Below are positions 19,465 through 28,239 of a DNA stretch of 64,000 bases, in pieces. Below the pieces are notes generated by a model. That model was not told where the DNA came from. It saw only the letters and a list, made by a program, of their open reading frames with translations, and ran no database searches. The stretch's first letter is position 1; every line of letters starts with the position of its first letter. A program made the translations under genes and the position numbers. The DNA is from Fulvimarina manganoxydans (GTDB lineage Bacteria > Pseudomonadota > Alphaproteobacteria > Rhizobiales > Rhizobiaceae): contig NZ_FWXR01000021.1 of assembly GCF_900176465.1 (NCBI RefSeq), positions 1 through 64,000 on the forward strand, given 5' to 3'.

Positions 19465-20625
19465 GTGCTTGAACTCGAAGGGGTGAACCGGACAGTCGGC
19501 GGCGAGCGTCACATCGTGGACGTCTCGCTGAAGCTCGAGCGCGGCAGCGTCAATGTCCTGCTCGGGCCGACCCTTGCCGGCAAGACCAGCCTAATGCGCC
19601 TGATGGCCGGGCTCGACGAGCCGACATCGGGAAAGATCGTGATGGACGGGCGGGACGTGACCGGGGTTCCGGTCAGGAAGCGCAATGTCGCCATGGTCTA
19701 TCAGCAGTTCATCAACTACCCGACCCTCTCGGTGTTCGAGAACATCGCCTCGCCCTTGCGCCTTCAAAAGCAGCCGAAGTCGGTCATCGAGGACAAGGTG
19801 AAGAAGGCGGCCGAGCTGATGAAGCTGTCGGGCTTTCTCGATCGCACGCCGCTCGAACTCTCGGGCGGCCAGCAGCAGCGCACGGCGCTGGCGCGCGCCC
19901 TTGTCAAGGGCGCCGAGCTCGTCCTTCTCGACGAACCGCTCGCCAATCTCGACTACAAGCTGCGCGAGGAATTGCGCGAGGAGTTGCCCAAGATCTTCGC
20001 CGAGACCGGCGCGATCTTCGTCTATGCCACCACCGAGCCCCATGAGGCGCTGCTTCTGGGCGGTCGCACGGCAACGCTGTCTCAAGGCCGCGTCACCCAA
20101 TTCGGCGAGACGCCGGACGTCTATCGCCGCCCGAAGGACCTTCTGACCGCCCGCACCTTTTCCGATCCGCCCCTCAACGTCCTGAAGGTCGAAAAGCGCG
20201 GCCTCTCCTTCCATGGCGCGCACGGCGTCCATTTCGCCGCCGCGCCGAGGCATCGGGAGCTGGCCGACGGGCGCTATCTCGCCGGCATTCGCCCGCACCA
20301 TCTGGAGCGCGGACGCGCCGAGGGCGAGGACGAAACCCGCGCCGTCATCGAGGGGCGGATCGCTCTTTCGGAGGTCACCGGCTCGGAAACCTTCATCCAT
20401 GCCGATCACGGCCATGGCCCCGGCGGCGAGACCGCCGCTTCGCCCGCGACGATCCGGGATGAAGAGGGCGTCAACCGCATCATTGCCCTCGTCCATGGCG
20501 TCCACCGGGTCGAGACGGGCGAGCCCGTGCGTCTCGCCTTCGACCCGAACCACGTCCTTCTCTTTACCGAGACGGGCATGGCGGCCGACCGCTCGGCCGG
20601 CACCGCCGCCCCGATCGCGGCCTGA
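19465..20625 (+). CDS. glpS: Glycerol ABC transporter ATP-binding protein GlpS
   Basis: One of two ATPases of the rhizobial GlpSTPQUV glycerol importer. 386 residues, with a GTG start and GGAGG at normal distance. The ATPase domain has Walker A GPTLAGKT (34-41), a canonical signature LSGGQ (132-136) and Walker B LVLLDE (152-157). The switch region reads YATTEPHEA where the family usually has YVTHDQ.EA, so the switch histidine is replaced by Thr190. The C-terminal part is a TOBE/MalK-like regulatory domain. See the finding on GlpS/GlpT complementarity. Confidence 0.95.
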   Translation: MLELEGVNRTVGGERHIVDVSLKLERGSVNVLLGPTLAGKTSLMRLMAGLDEPTSGKIVMDGRDVTGVPVRKRNVAMVYQQFINYPTLSVFENIASPLRLQKQPKSVIEDKVKKAAELMKLSGFLDRTPLELSGGQQQRTALARALVKGAELVLLDEPLANLDYKLREELREELPKIFAETGAIFVYATTEPHEALLLGGRTATLSQGRVTQFGETPDVYRRPKDLLTARTFSDPPLNVLKVEKRGLSFHGAHGVHFAAAPRHRELADGRYLAGIRPHHLERGRAEGEDETRAVIEGRIALSEVTGSETFIHADHGHGPGGETAASPATIRDEEGVNRIIALVHGVHRVETGEPVRLAFDPNHVLLFTETGMAADRSAGTAAPIAA

Positions 20626-20649
20626 GACGGCAAGGAGACAGACACGCTT

Positions 20650-21777
20650 ATGGCCCGTATCAGCCTCGATCATCTGCGCCACGCCTATACGCCAGGCCTT
20701 GCCGAAGCCGGCATCTATGCCCTTCGCGAGGTCGACCATGTCTTCGAGGACGGCGGCGCCTATGCCCTGCTCGGCCCCTCCGGCTGCGGCAAGACCACGC
20801 TTTTGAACATCATGTCCGGTCTCCTCACCCCGTCCGAGGGCCATGTGCGCTTTGACGAGACGGATGTGACGATGCTCTCGCCGGAGGCGCGCAACATCGC
20901 CCAGGTGTTTCAGTTTCCGGTGATCTACGACACGATGACGGTCGCCGAGAATCTCGCCTTCCCCTTGAAGAACCGGCGGGTGCCGAAAGACGAGATCCAG
21001 AGGCGTGTCGCGGACATGCTCGGCCGTCTCGGCATGACGCAAAAGGGCAAGCGCAAGGCGCGGGGCCTGACCGCCGACGAGAAGCAGAAGATCTCGCTCG
21101 GACGCGGCCTGATCCGCTCCGACGTCGCCGCGATCCTTTTCGACGAGCCGCTGACGGTCATCGACCCGCATATGAAATGGCAGCTGCGCTCCGAGCTGAA
21201 GGCGCTCCACAAGGAGTTCGCCATGACCATGGTCTATGTCACCCACGACCAGACCGAGGCGCTGACCTTCGCCGACAAGGTAGTGGTCATGTATGAGGGC
21301 GAGGTCGTCCAGATCGGCACGCCGGAGGAGCTCTTCGAGCGCCCGCAGCACACTTTCGTCGGCTATTTCATCGGCTCGCCGGGCATGAATGTTCTGCCCT
21401 GCGCCCTCGAAAGCGGCGAGGCGGTCGTATCGGGCCAACGTCTGCGTCTTCCGGCCCATTTTGGCCCCGCTGGTGGGCAGATGGCACAAGGCCGGCGCAT
21501 CGAGCTCGGCATCCGGCCGGAATTCGTCTCGCTTGTGCCGCGCGGCGAGGGCCTGCCGGTGACGATCGAACGGGTCGAGGACGTGGGTTCGGAGAAGATC
21601 GTGCGCGCCCGCCTCGGGGACCTGCCGGTCAGCGCGATCGTCAAAGAGGATGCGTCGCTTCCCGCCGAGGCCGATATCGCCTTTGCCCCGCACGCCCTCA
21701 ATCTCTATTCCGATTCCCGCCTCGTCGACACGACCCCCGGCGCCGCCCGCGCCACCGCCTCGGGGAGGACCGCCTGA
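20650..21777 (+). CDS. glpT: Glycerol ABC transporter ATP-binding protein GlpT
   Basis: Partner ATPase of GlpS, 375 residues. Walker A is GPSGCGKTT (42-50), Walker B AILFDE (161-166) and the switch VTHDQTEA with His199 are intact. The signature is not: the LSGGQ position reads LTADE (140-144). The C-terminal TOBE-like domain resembles MalK. Not the antiporter also called GlpT in E. coli. Its stop overlaps the glpP start by one base (TGATG). Confidence 0.95.
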   Translation: MARISLDHLRHAYTPGLAEAGIYALREVDHVFEDGGAYALLGPSGCGKTTLLNIMSGLLTPSEGHVRFDETDVTMLSPEARNIAQVFQFPVIYDTMTVAENLAFPLKNRRVPKDEIQRRVADMLGRLGMTQKGKRKARGLTADEKQKISLGRGLIRSDVAAILFDEPLTVIDPHMKWQLRSELKALHKEFAMTMVYVTHDQTEALTFADKVVVMYEGEVVQIGTPEELFERPQHTFVGYFIGSPGMNVLPCALESGEAVVSGQRLRLPAHFGPAGGQMAQGRRIELGIRPEFVSLVPRGEGLPVTIERVEDVGSEKIVRARLGDLPVSAIVKEDASLPAEADIAFAPHALNLYSDSRLVDTTPGAARATASGRTA

Positions 21778-22667
21778 TGGACAAGACCTTCAATAATCGG
21801 GCCTGGTTCCTCGTCCTGCCCGTCCTCGTCATCGTCGCCTTCTCGGCGGTGATCCCCCTGATGACGGTGGTCAATTATTCGGTTCAGGACACATTCGGGA
21901 ACAACCAGTTCTTCTGGGCCGGAACCGACTGGTTCACCGACATCCTCACCTCCGCGCGCTTTCACGACGCGCTGATCCGCAATCTGATCTTCTCCGGCAT
22001 CATTCTCGCCATCGAGATCCCGCTGGGCATACTCGTGGCGCTCGCCATGCCCAAGAAGGGCGTCTGGGTCTCGGTCTGCCTCGTCCTGATGGCGCTGCCG
22101 CTGCTCATTCCCTGGAACGTCGTCGGCACGATCTGGCAGGTCTTCGCCCGCACCGATATCGGCCTTCTGGGCGCGACCGTCGCCGGCCTCGGCATCGACT
22201 ATAACTATGTCCAGGACCCGCTGGATGCCTGGATCACGGTCGTCGTCATGGATGTCTGGCACTGGACGAGCCTTGTCGCGCTGCTCTGCTATGCCGGCCT
22301 CGTCTCGATCCCCGACGCCTATTATCAGGCGGCCAAGATCGACGGCGCCTCGCGCCTTGCGGTCTTCCGCTACATCCAGCTGCCCAAGATGGGCCGGGTG
22401 CTGCTGATCGCCGTTCTCCTGCGCTTCATGGACAGTTTCATGATCTATACCGAGCCCTTCGTCGTCACTGGCGGCGGCCCGGGCAATTCGACCACCTTCC
22501 TGTCGATCGATCTCGTCAAGATGGCGGTCGGCCAGTTCGATCTCGGCCCGGCGGCGGCGATGAGCCTGATCTACTTCCTGATCATTCTTCTGCTCAGCTG
22601 GGTCTTCTACACCGTCATGACCAATGTCGGCGCCGACAAGGCGCCCCGCACGGGAGGCGAGGCATGA
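21777..22667 (+). CDS. glpP: Glycerol ABC transporter permease GlpP
   Basis: Inner-membrane channel subunit, 296 residues with six predicted helices. The EAA loop is DAYYQAAKIDGASRLAVFRY, the contact site for the ATPases. It belongs to the sugar-type (MalF-like) permeases. The start overlaps the glpT stop and the stop overlaps the glpQ start (ATGA), consistent with coupled translation. Confidence 0.95.
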   Translation: MDKTFNNRAWFLVLPVLVIVAFSAVIPLMTVVNYSVQDTFGNNQFFWAGTDWFTDILTSARFHDALIRNLIFSGIILAIEIPLGILVALAMPKKGVWVSVCLVLMALPLLIPWNVVGTIWQVFARTDIGLLGATVAGLGIDYNYVQDPLDAWITVVVMDVWHWTSLVALLCYAGLVSIPDAYYQAAKIDGASRLAVFRYIQLPKMGRVLLIAVLLRFMDSFMIYTEPFVVTGGGPGNSTTFLSIDLVKMAVGQFDLGPAAAMSLIYFLIILLLSWVFYTVMTNVGADKAPRTGGEA

Positions 22668-23596
22668 GCGAAGCCACCTTCGATCACACGGGGAGCCGCG
22701 CCGCCCCCGACGCGCGGCAAGCCGAGCATGACCGCCTGCCGGCGAGCGGCCGGTCGGCCAGCGCCATGCGCGCCAGGGAGCGGGCCCGCAATCCGCGCTT
22801 CAAGGCGAAAGCCCTGATCCCGATCCTCTATATTCTCTTCCTGCTTCTGCCGATCTATTGGCTCGTCAATATGAGCTTCAAGACGAACCAGGAGATCTTG
22901 TCGGGCTTCTCGCTGATCCCGGCCGAGCCGACCTTGCGCAACTATCAGGTGATCTTCGGCGATCCGTCCTGGTATATGGGCTATGTCAATTCGATCATCT
23001 ATGTCGTCCTGAACATGGTGATCTCGGTCTCGGTGGCGCTGCCGGCGGCCTATGCCTTTTCGCGCTACCGGTTCCTCGGCGACAAGCATCTCTTCTTCTG
23101 GCTTCTCACCAACCGCATGGCGCCCCCGGCGGTCTTTGCCCTGCCCTTCTTCCAGCTCTATTCGGCCTTCGGCCTGATCGACACCCATATCGCGGTGGCG
23201 CTCGCCCATTGCCTCTTCAACGTGCCGCTGGCGGTCTGGATTCTCGAAGGCTTCATGTCGGGCGTCCCCAAGGAGATCGACGAGACCGCCTATATCGACG
23301 GCTATTCCTTCCCGAAGTTCTTCTTCAAGATCTTCATGCCGCTGATTGCGAGCGGCATCGGGGTGGCCGCCTTCTTCTGCTTCATGTTCTCCTGGGTCGA
23401 GCTTCTGATCGCGCGAACGCTCACTGTGACGGAGGCCAAGCCGATCGCCGCCATCATGACCCGCACGGTCTCGGCCTCAGGCCTCGACTGGGGCGTGCTC
23501 GCCGCCGCCGGCGCCCTCACCATCGTCCCCGGCGCGATCGTCATCTGGTTCGTGCGCAACTACATCGCCAAGGGCTTTGCCCTGGGGCGGGTGTGA
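22664..23596 (+). CDS. glpQ: Glycerol ABC transporter permease GlpQ
   Basis: Second channel subunit, MalG-like, 310 residues. It has an unusual hydrophilic N-terminal extension of about 45 residues (rich in Ala/Arg/Asp) before the first helix, and an EAA loop EIDETAYIDGYSFPKFFFKI. It overlaps glpP by four bases. Not the glycerophosphodiesterase of the same symbol in enterics. A hairpin follows before glpU. Confidence 0.94.
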   Translation: MSEATFDHTGSRAAPDARQAEHDRLPASGRSASAMRARERARNPRFKAKALIPILYILFLLLPIYWLVNMSFKTNQEILSGFSLIPAEPTLRNYQVIFGDPSWYMGYVNSIIYVVLNMVISVSVALPAAYAFSRYRFLGDKHLFFWLLTNRMAPPAVFALPFFQLYSAFGLIDTHIAVALAHCLFNVPLAVWILEGFMSGVPKEIDETAYIDGYSFPKFFFKIFMPLIASGIGVAAFFCFMFSWVELLIARTLTVTEAKPIAAIMTRTVSASGLDWGVLAAAGALTIVPGAIVIWFVRNYIAKGFALGRV

Positions 23597-23629
23597 TGGG
23601 GATCGTCGCTGCAACCTCTGCGCCACGCC

Positions 23630-23651
23630 CCCTCGCCTCGAAGGGCGAGGG
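23630..23651 (+). repeat. Intercistronic hairpin between glpQ and glpU
   Basis: CCCTCGCC and GGCGAGGG pair around TCGAAG, with no following T-run. It is more likely an mRNA-stabilising or repeat-type hairpin than a terminator, as the operon continues. Confidence 0.5.
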
Positions 23652-23684
23652 AATGGAATCCGCTACCATCATGGAAATCCAAAC

Positions 23685-23969
23685 ATGATCGACCTGTCTT
23701 GGATGGCCTGGACTTGGCCAACGGCGATCTTCTTCGTCGTCATCTTCTCCCTGATCGCCCTGATGGGCGTTTGGGAATATGCCTCGCCCGGTGGCGGGCC
23801 GCGCGTGGGGGTGTTGCGCTTCGAGACGACGCGGGGGGACCGGCTCTTCGTCTCGCTGCTAGGCTCGGCCTTCATCTGCCTCGGCTGGCTGTATTTTACC
23901 GATCTCACCCTCTGGTACGCGCTGACCGTCTGCGCGGCCTTCTTCGTCCTCGTCTTCACCACCGTTTAG
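23685..23969 (+). CDS. glpU: Small membrane protein of the glycerol transporter (DUF2160)
   Basis: A 94-residue protein with about three membrane helices (WPTAIFFVVIFSLIALMGVW, FVSLLGSAFICLGWLYF, WYALTVCAAFFVLVF). It matches the DUF2160 proteins found between the permease and binding-protein genes of rhizobial glycerol operons, where the gene is called glpU. Its biochemical role is not established. A longer upstream frame exists, but the ATG at 23685 gives the family's normal N terminus. Confidence 0.88.
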   Translation: MIDLSWMAWTWPTAIFFVVIFSLIALMGVWEYASPGGGPRVGVLRFETTRGDRLFVSLLGSAFICLGWLYFTDLTLWYALTVCAAFFVLVFTTV

Positions 23970-23972
23970 GTG

Positions 23973-24059
23973 ATGAACCCCATGGGCATGCCGCGCTCGC
24001 CGGATGGCGCGGGGGAGCTGCCCGCCATAGACCTCAAACCGGCCATTAGGGAGGAATGA
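23973..24059 (+). CDS. Possible 28-residue coupled ORF before glpV
   Basis: ATG at 23973, three bases past the glpU stop, opens a 28-codon frame beginning MNPMGMPRSPDGAGEL. Its stop lies inside the glpV leader, right after the GGAGGA that is glpV's ribosome binding site, with the glpV ATG five bases later. Translation could couple glpU and glpV. No homology is recognised and it may be chance. Confidence 0.3.
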   Translation: MNPMGMPRSPDGAGELPAIDLKPAIREE

Positions 24060-24063
24060 ACTG

Positions 24064-25875
24064 ATGAAACGAACGCTACTCGGAACGACCGCGGCGCTTG
24101 CCATCGTGCTTGCGAGCGGCCCGGCCTTCGCCGACATGGAAGCGGCCCGATCCTTCCTGGATGCCGAGATCGGTGACATGTCCACGCTCTCGCGCGAGGA
24201 TCAGGAAAAGGAAATGCAGTGGTTCATCGACGCGGCCAAGCCCTTCCAGGGCATGGATATCCGCGTCGTATCGGAAACCATCACCACCCATGAATACGAG
24301 TCCAAGGTGCTGGCGCCGGCCTTCACCGCGATCACCGGCATCAACGTCACCCACGACCTGATTGGCGAAGGCGACGTCGTCGAGAAGCTGCAGACCCAGA
24401 TGCAGTCCGGCGAGAACATCTACGACGCCTATGTCAACGATTCCGATCTGATCGGCACCCATTGGCGCTACCAGCAGGTCCGCAACCTGACCGACTGGAT
24501 GGAGAACGAGGGCAAGGACGTCACCAATCCGGGGCTTGATCTCGACGACTATATCGGGACGTCCTTCACCACCGCGCCGGACGGCAAGCTCTACCAGCTG
24601 CCCGACCAGCAGTTCGCGAACCTCTACTGGTTCCGCTACGACTGGTTCAACGACGAGAAGAACAAGGCCGACTTCAAGGAGAAGTATGGCTACGAGCTCG
24701 GCGTGCCGGTCAACTGGTCGGCCTATGAGGATATCGCCGAGTTCTTCACCGGCCGCGAGATCGACGGCCAGAAGGTCTATGGCCATATGGATTATGGCAA
24801 GAAGGACCCGTCGCTGGGCTGGCGCTTCACCGATGCCTGGCTCTCCATGGCCGGCAATGGCGACAAGGGCCTGCCGAACGGCAAGCCGGTCGACGAATGG
24901 GGCATTCGCGTCAACGACCAGGACCAGCCGACCGGCTCCTGCGTCGCCCGCGGCGGCGACACCAACGGCCCGGCCTCGGTCTACGCCATCCAGAAATATC
25001 TCGACTGGCTGAAGGCCTATGCGCCGGCCGAAGCGCAGGGCATGACCTTCTCCGAGAGCGGCCCGGTTCCGGCACAGGGGCAGATCGCCCAGCAGATCTT
25101 CTGGTACACCGCCTTCACCGCCGATGCGGTCAAGGACGGCCTGCCGGTCGTCAACGAGGACGGCACGCCGAAATGGCGCATGGCGCCTTCGCCGCACGGT
25201 GTCTACTGGGTCGACGGCATGAAGCTCGGCTATCAGGACGTCGGCTCCTGGACGCTGATGAAGTCCACCCCGGTCGATCGCGCCCAGGCGGCCTGGCTCT
25301 ACGCCCAGTTCGTCGGCTCGAAGACCGTCGACGTGAAGAAGAGCCACGAAGGCCTGACCTTCACCCGCGAGTCGACCATCCGCGACGATTCGTTCACCGA
25401 GCGCGCGCCAAAGCTCGGCGGTCTCGTCGAGTTCTATCGCTCCCCGGCCCGCAAGCAGTGGTCGCCGACCGGCACCAACGTGCCGGACTATCCGAAGCTC
25501 GCCCAGCTCTGGTGGCAGGCGATCGGCGATGCGTCTTCGGGCGCCAAGACCGCTCAGGAAGCCATGGACTCGCTCTGCGCCGAGCAGGAAAAGGTGATGG
25601 AGCGCCTGGAGCGCGCCGGCATCCAGGGCGATATCGGCCCCAAGCTCAACGAAGAGCATGACATGGAATATTGGGTCGAGCAGGCCAAGGCGAACGGCAC
25701 GCTTGCGCCGCAGCCGAAGAAAGAGAACGAGAAGGAAACGCCCCAGACCGTCTCCTATGACGAGCTGGTGAAGAGCTGGCAGGATTCCGAGGCGGCGATG
25801 CCGCAGGATGGCGGTCAGACGCCGGCGACCGCAACGCCGGCCTCGGCGGACGGCTCCATGGAAAAGAGCAACTGA
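24064..25875 (+). CDS. glpV: Periplasmic glycerol-binding protein GlpV
   Basis: Captures glycerol for the ABC importer. 603 residues, with a Sec signal peptide (about 1-23, MKRTLLGTTAALAIVLASG, cleavage after AFA). The mature protein is a large extracellular solute-binding fold with the GlpV-type stretches DAYVNDSDLIGTHWRYQQV and NLYWFRYDWFNDEKN. The last ~25 residues are a low-complexity Gln/Thr/Ala/Ser tail beyond the conserved YDELVKSWQDSE and may be strain-specific. GGAGG precedes the ATG. Confidence 0.95.
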   Translation: MKRTLLGTTAALAIVLASGPAFADMEAARSFLDAEIGDMSTLSREDQEKEMQWFIDAAKPFQGMDIRVVSETITTHEYESKVLAPAFTAITGINVTHDLIGEGDVVEKLQTQMQSGENIYDAYVNDSDLIGTHWRYQQVRNLTDWMENEGKDVTNPGLDLDDYIGTSFTTAPDGKLYQLPDQQFANLYWFRYDWFNDEKNKADFKEKYGYELGVPVNWSAYEDIAEFFTGREIDGQKVYGHMDYGKKDPSLGWRFTDAWLSMAGNGDKGLPNGKPVDEWGIRVNDQDQPTGSCVARGGDTNGPASVYAIQKYLDWLKAYAPAEAQGMTFSESGPVPAQGQIAQQIFWYTAFTADAVKDGLPVVNEDGTPKWRMAPSPHGVYWVDGMKLGYQDVGSWTLMKSTPVDRAQAAWLYAQFVGSKTVDVKKSHEGLTFTRESTIRDDSFTERAPKLGGLVEFYRSPARKQWSPTGTNVPDYPKLAQLWWQAIGDASSGAKTAQEAMDSLCAEQEKVMERLERAGIQGDIGPKLNEEHDMEYWVEQAKANGTLAPQPKKENEKETPQTVSYDELVKSWQDSEAAMPQDGGQTPATATPASADGSMEKSN

Positions 25876-25923
25876 TCGTCCTCTCTTAGGGCCGGTGCGT
25901 CCGGCCTCGTCACAACGCTCCTG

Positions 25924-25949
25924 AGGGGAGCCGGTCCGCCGGCTCCCCT
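25924..25949 (+). terminator. Strong hairpin between glpV and glpK
   Basis: AGGGGAGCCGG and CCGGCTCCCCT are exact 11-bp arms around TCCG, followed by TCCTTTC. The T-run is weak, so it may act as an attenuator or as a 3' stabiliser that lets binding-protein mRNA accumulate over glpK mRNA. Confidence 0.6.
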
Positions 25950-25996
25950 TCCTTTCAAAGTCCATCCTTCGCTTTCGGGGAATTTGGAGGCCCGCC

Positions 25997-27484
25997 ATGT
26001 CCGGCTACGTGCTCGCCATCGATCAGGGAACCACGTCGACCCGCGCCATCGTCTTCGACGACCGTTTCGGCATTCGCGGCCTCGGCCAGGAAGAATTCGC
26101 CCAGCATTTTCCGCGCTCGGGCTGGGTCGAGCACGATCCGGAGGACATCTGGACATCCACCGTCCAAACCGTGCGCACGGCGCTCGCCGATGCGTCGCTC
26201 TCGGCCTCCGACATTGCCGCGATCGGCATCACCAATCAGCGCGAGACGGTGGTGATCTGGGAGCGCGACACCGGCAAGCCGATCCACAACGCCATCGTCT
26301 GGCAGGACCGGCGCACCGCCGATATCTGCCATAAAATCGCCAGCGACGGCGCCGAGGCGCTGATCACGGAAAAGACCGGCCTCGTCATCGACCCCTATTT
26401 CTCCGGCACCAAGATCGCCTGGCTCCTCGACCATGTGGACGGCGCCCGCGCGAAGGCGGAAGCCGGCAAGCTCGCCTTCGGCACGATCGACTGTTTCCTC
26501 CTCTGGCGGCTGACCGGCGGCAAGGTCCACGCCACCGACACGACCAATGCCTGCCGCACCCAGCTCTTCGACATTTCCGCCAATCAATGGGACGACGAGC
26601 TGTTGCGGCTCCTGAACGTGCCGGCCGCCATTTTGCCCGAGGCGCGCGACTGCGACGCCGATTTCGGCATCTGCGACGGCGCTCTCTTCGGCGCGAACAT
26701 TCCGATCCGGGGCATGGCGGGCGACCAGCATGCGGCGACTCTCGGCCAGGCCTGCTTCAAGCCGGGCATGCTGAAATCGACCTATGGCACCGGCTGCTTC
26801 GCGGTCCTCAACACCGGCGCCGAGCGCGTTCCCTCGGCCAACCGGCTGCTCACCACCATCGCCTATCGTCTGTCGGGCCAGACGGCCTTTGCGCTCGAAG
26901 GCTCGATCTTCGTCGCCGGCGCCGCCGTCCAGTGGCTGCGCGACGGGCTCAAGATCGTCGATCGGGCCGAGCGCTCCGGCCCGATGGCGGGCGAGGCGGA
27001 CGACACCCAGGACGTCGTCATGGTGCCGGCCTTCACCGGCCTCGGCGCCCCCTGGTGGAACGCCGAAGCGCGCGGCGCGATCTACGGCCTCACCCGCAAG
27101 AGCGGGCCGAACGAGATCGCGCGCGCGGCCCTCGAAGCCACCTGTTTCCAGACCGCCGATCTCCTGCGGGCGATGAAGGCGGACTGGTCCGGCGCCAGCG
27201 ACACGATCCTGCGCGTCGATGGCGGCATGGTGGCGAGCGACTGGACCATGCAGCGTCTCGCCGACCTCCTGGACGCGCCGGTCGACCGGCCGGTGGTCCT
27301 CGAAACGACGGCCCTCGGCGCAGCCTGGATCGCCGGCCACGCCGCCGGGGTCTGGCCGGGCCAGGAAGGCTTTGCCGAGCGCTGGCACCTCGAACGCCGT
27401 TTCGAGCCCCGCATGCCGGCCGTCGAGCGTGGCCGCCGTCTGACACTGTGGGAAAAGGCGATCCAGCGCACGCTCGCGGCCTGA
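25997..27484 (+). CDS. glpK: Glycerol kinase
   Basis: Phosphorylates glycerol to sn-glycerol-3-phosphate with ATP. 495 residues, normal length for the FGGY kinase family. It begins with the phosphate-1 loop [15 protein letters not shown] and includes the GlpK-specific [11 protein letters not shown] and [19 protein letters not shown] lies a few bases upstream of the ATG. It is the last gene of the glycerol cluster. Confidence 0.97.
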   Translation: MSGYVLAIDQGTTSTRAIVFDDRFGIRGLGQEEFAQHFPRSGWVEHDPEDIWTSTVQTVRTALADASLSASDIAAIGITNQRETVVIWERDTGKPIHNAIVWQDRRTADICHKIASDGAEALITEKTGLVIDPYFSGTKIAWLLDHVDGARAKAEAGKLAFGTIDCFLLWRLTGGKVHATDTTNACRTQLFDISANQWDDELLRLLNVPAAILPEARDCDADFGICDGALFGANIPIRGMAGDQHAATLGQACFKPGMLKSTYGTGCFAVLNTGAERVPSANRLLTTIAYRLSGQTAFALEGSIFVAGAAVQWLRDGLKIVDRAERSGPMAGEADDTQDVVMVPAFTGLGAPWWNAEARGAIYGLTRKSGPNEIARAALEATCFQTADLLRAMKADWSGASDTILRVDGGMVASDWTMQRLADLLDAPVDRPVVLETTALGAAWIAGHAAGVWPGQEGFAERWHLERRFEPRMPAVERGRRLTLWEKAIQRTLAA

Positions 27485-27597
27485 GGCAATCAGCCGGCAG
27501 GCGCCTATTGAGCCGGTGGGGGCGATCGGGGCGCTTCGGGACCCGTCTTCGTCATCGGTTTGAGGCGGAACCGTGGGGCATCGATTTCGATTATTGA

Positions 27598-27630
27598 GGG
27601 ACGCGATCCGCACCGGTCGCGTCCCTTTTT
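27598..27630 (+). terminator. Rho-independent terminator of the glp operon
   Basis: GGGACGCGA and TCGCGTCCC (9 bp) around a 10-base loop, then TTTTT. It lies about 115 bases past the glpK stop. Confidence 0.85.
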
Positions 27631-27688
27631 ACATTCCATCAACCCCTACGGCGTCTGAGGTTGGGAACCGTCGATTCCTGACTTGCCA

Positions 27689-27708
27689 ATAATAACCCTG
27701 ATTATTAT
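27689..27708. promoter_or_regulatory. Putative MarR operator
   Basis: ATAATAA and TTATTAT are inverted around CCCTGA, ending nine bases before the marR start. MarR regulators commonly bind such AT-rich palindromes that overlap their own promoters, so autoregulation is likely. Confidence 0.5.
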
Positions 27709-27717
27709 ATCCACGGC

Positions 27718-28239
27718 ATGAAACAGGATCCTCAAACCAGTCTCGGCTTTCTTCTCGTCGACGCGGCCCGTCTGCTCAGGCGTCGCTTCGAGCAGGAGAA
27801 TCGCGACATGCCGATGACCTCGGCCCAGCTTCAGATCATCGCGCGTCTGTCCAAGAACGAGGGGATCGGCCAGGCGGCCTTGGCGAGCCTTCTGGAGCTC
27901 GAGCCGATGACGGTCAGCCGGCATGTGGACCGGATGGTCGCGGCCGGGCTGGTGGAACGGGTCCAGGATCCAAACGACCGCCGGGCGCGTCAGCTCTTCA
28001 CCACCGAGAAGAGCCGAGCGCTTCTCGCGCCGATGCGCGAGCGCGCGAACACGCTCTTCGACGAGGCCCAAGTGGGCTTGTCGTCGAAGGAGCGTGAAGC
28101 GCTCTTTGCCGCCTTGCAGGTGGTCGTCCGCAATCTCTGCGCCGCCGATGCGAGCGCCAATCCTGCCGATGATCGCCCCGGCCGGCGCACCGGTTCCGCC
28201 CCAATGGCCGATGACGTCAAGCAGGACATCCTCTCATGA
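27718..28239 (+). CDS. MarR-family repressor of the efflux operon
   Basis: A 173-residue winged-helix regulator. It has the MarR core TSAQLQIIARLSKNEGIGQ, recognition helix LELEPMTVSRHVDRMVAAGL, and the wing DPNDRRARQLFTT. The C-terminal tail of about 25 residues is hydrophilic. It overlaps the adaptor gene by four bases and has a palindrome just upstream. Control of the efflux genes in response to a toxic compound is inferred from this arrangement. Confidence 0.88.
   Translation: MKQDPQTSLGFLLVDAARLLRRRFEQENRDMPMTSAQLQIIARLSKNEGIGQAALASLLELEPMTVSRHVDRMVAAGLVERVQDPNDRRARQLFTTEKSRALLAPMRERANTLFDEAQVGLSSKEREALFAALQVVVRNLCAADASANPADDRPGRRTGSAPMADDVKQDILS

Noticed and set aside
19591-21693. 700-codon antisense frame across glpS and glpT
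   Set aside because: Mirror image of two well-supported ABC genes; composition is the typical shadow of GC-rich codons and no domain is found.
24076-25998. 640-codon antisense frame across glpV
   Set aside because: Lies wholly opposite the glycerol-binding protein; no domain, no ribosome binding site of note.
25955-27613. 552-codon antisense frame across glpK
   Set aside because: Same reason: shadow of glpK. It also runs through the glp terminator.
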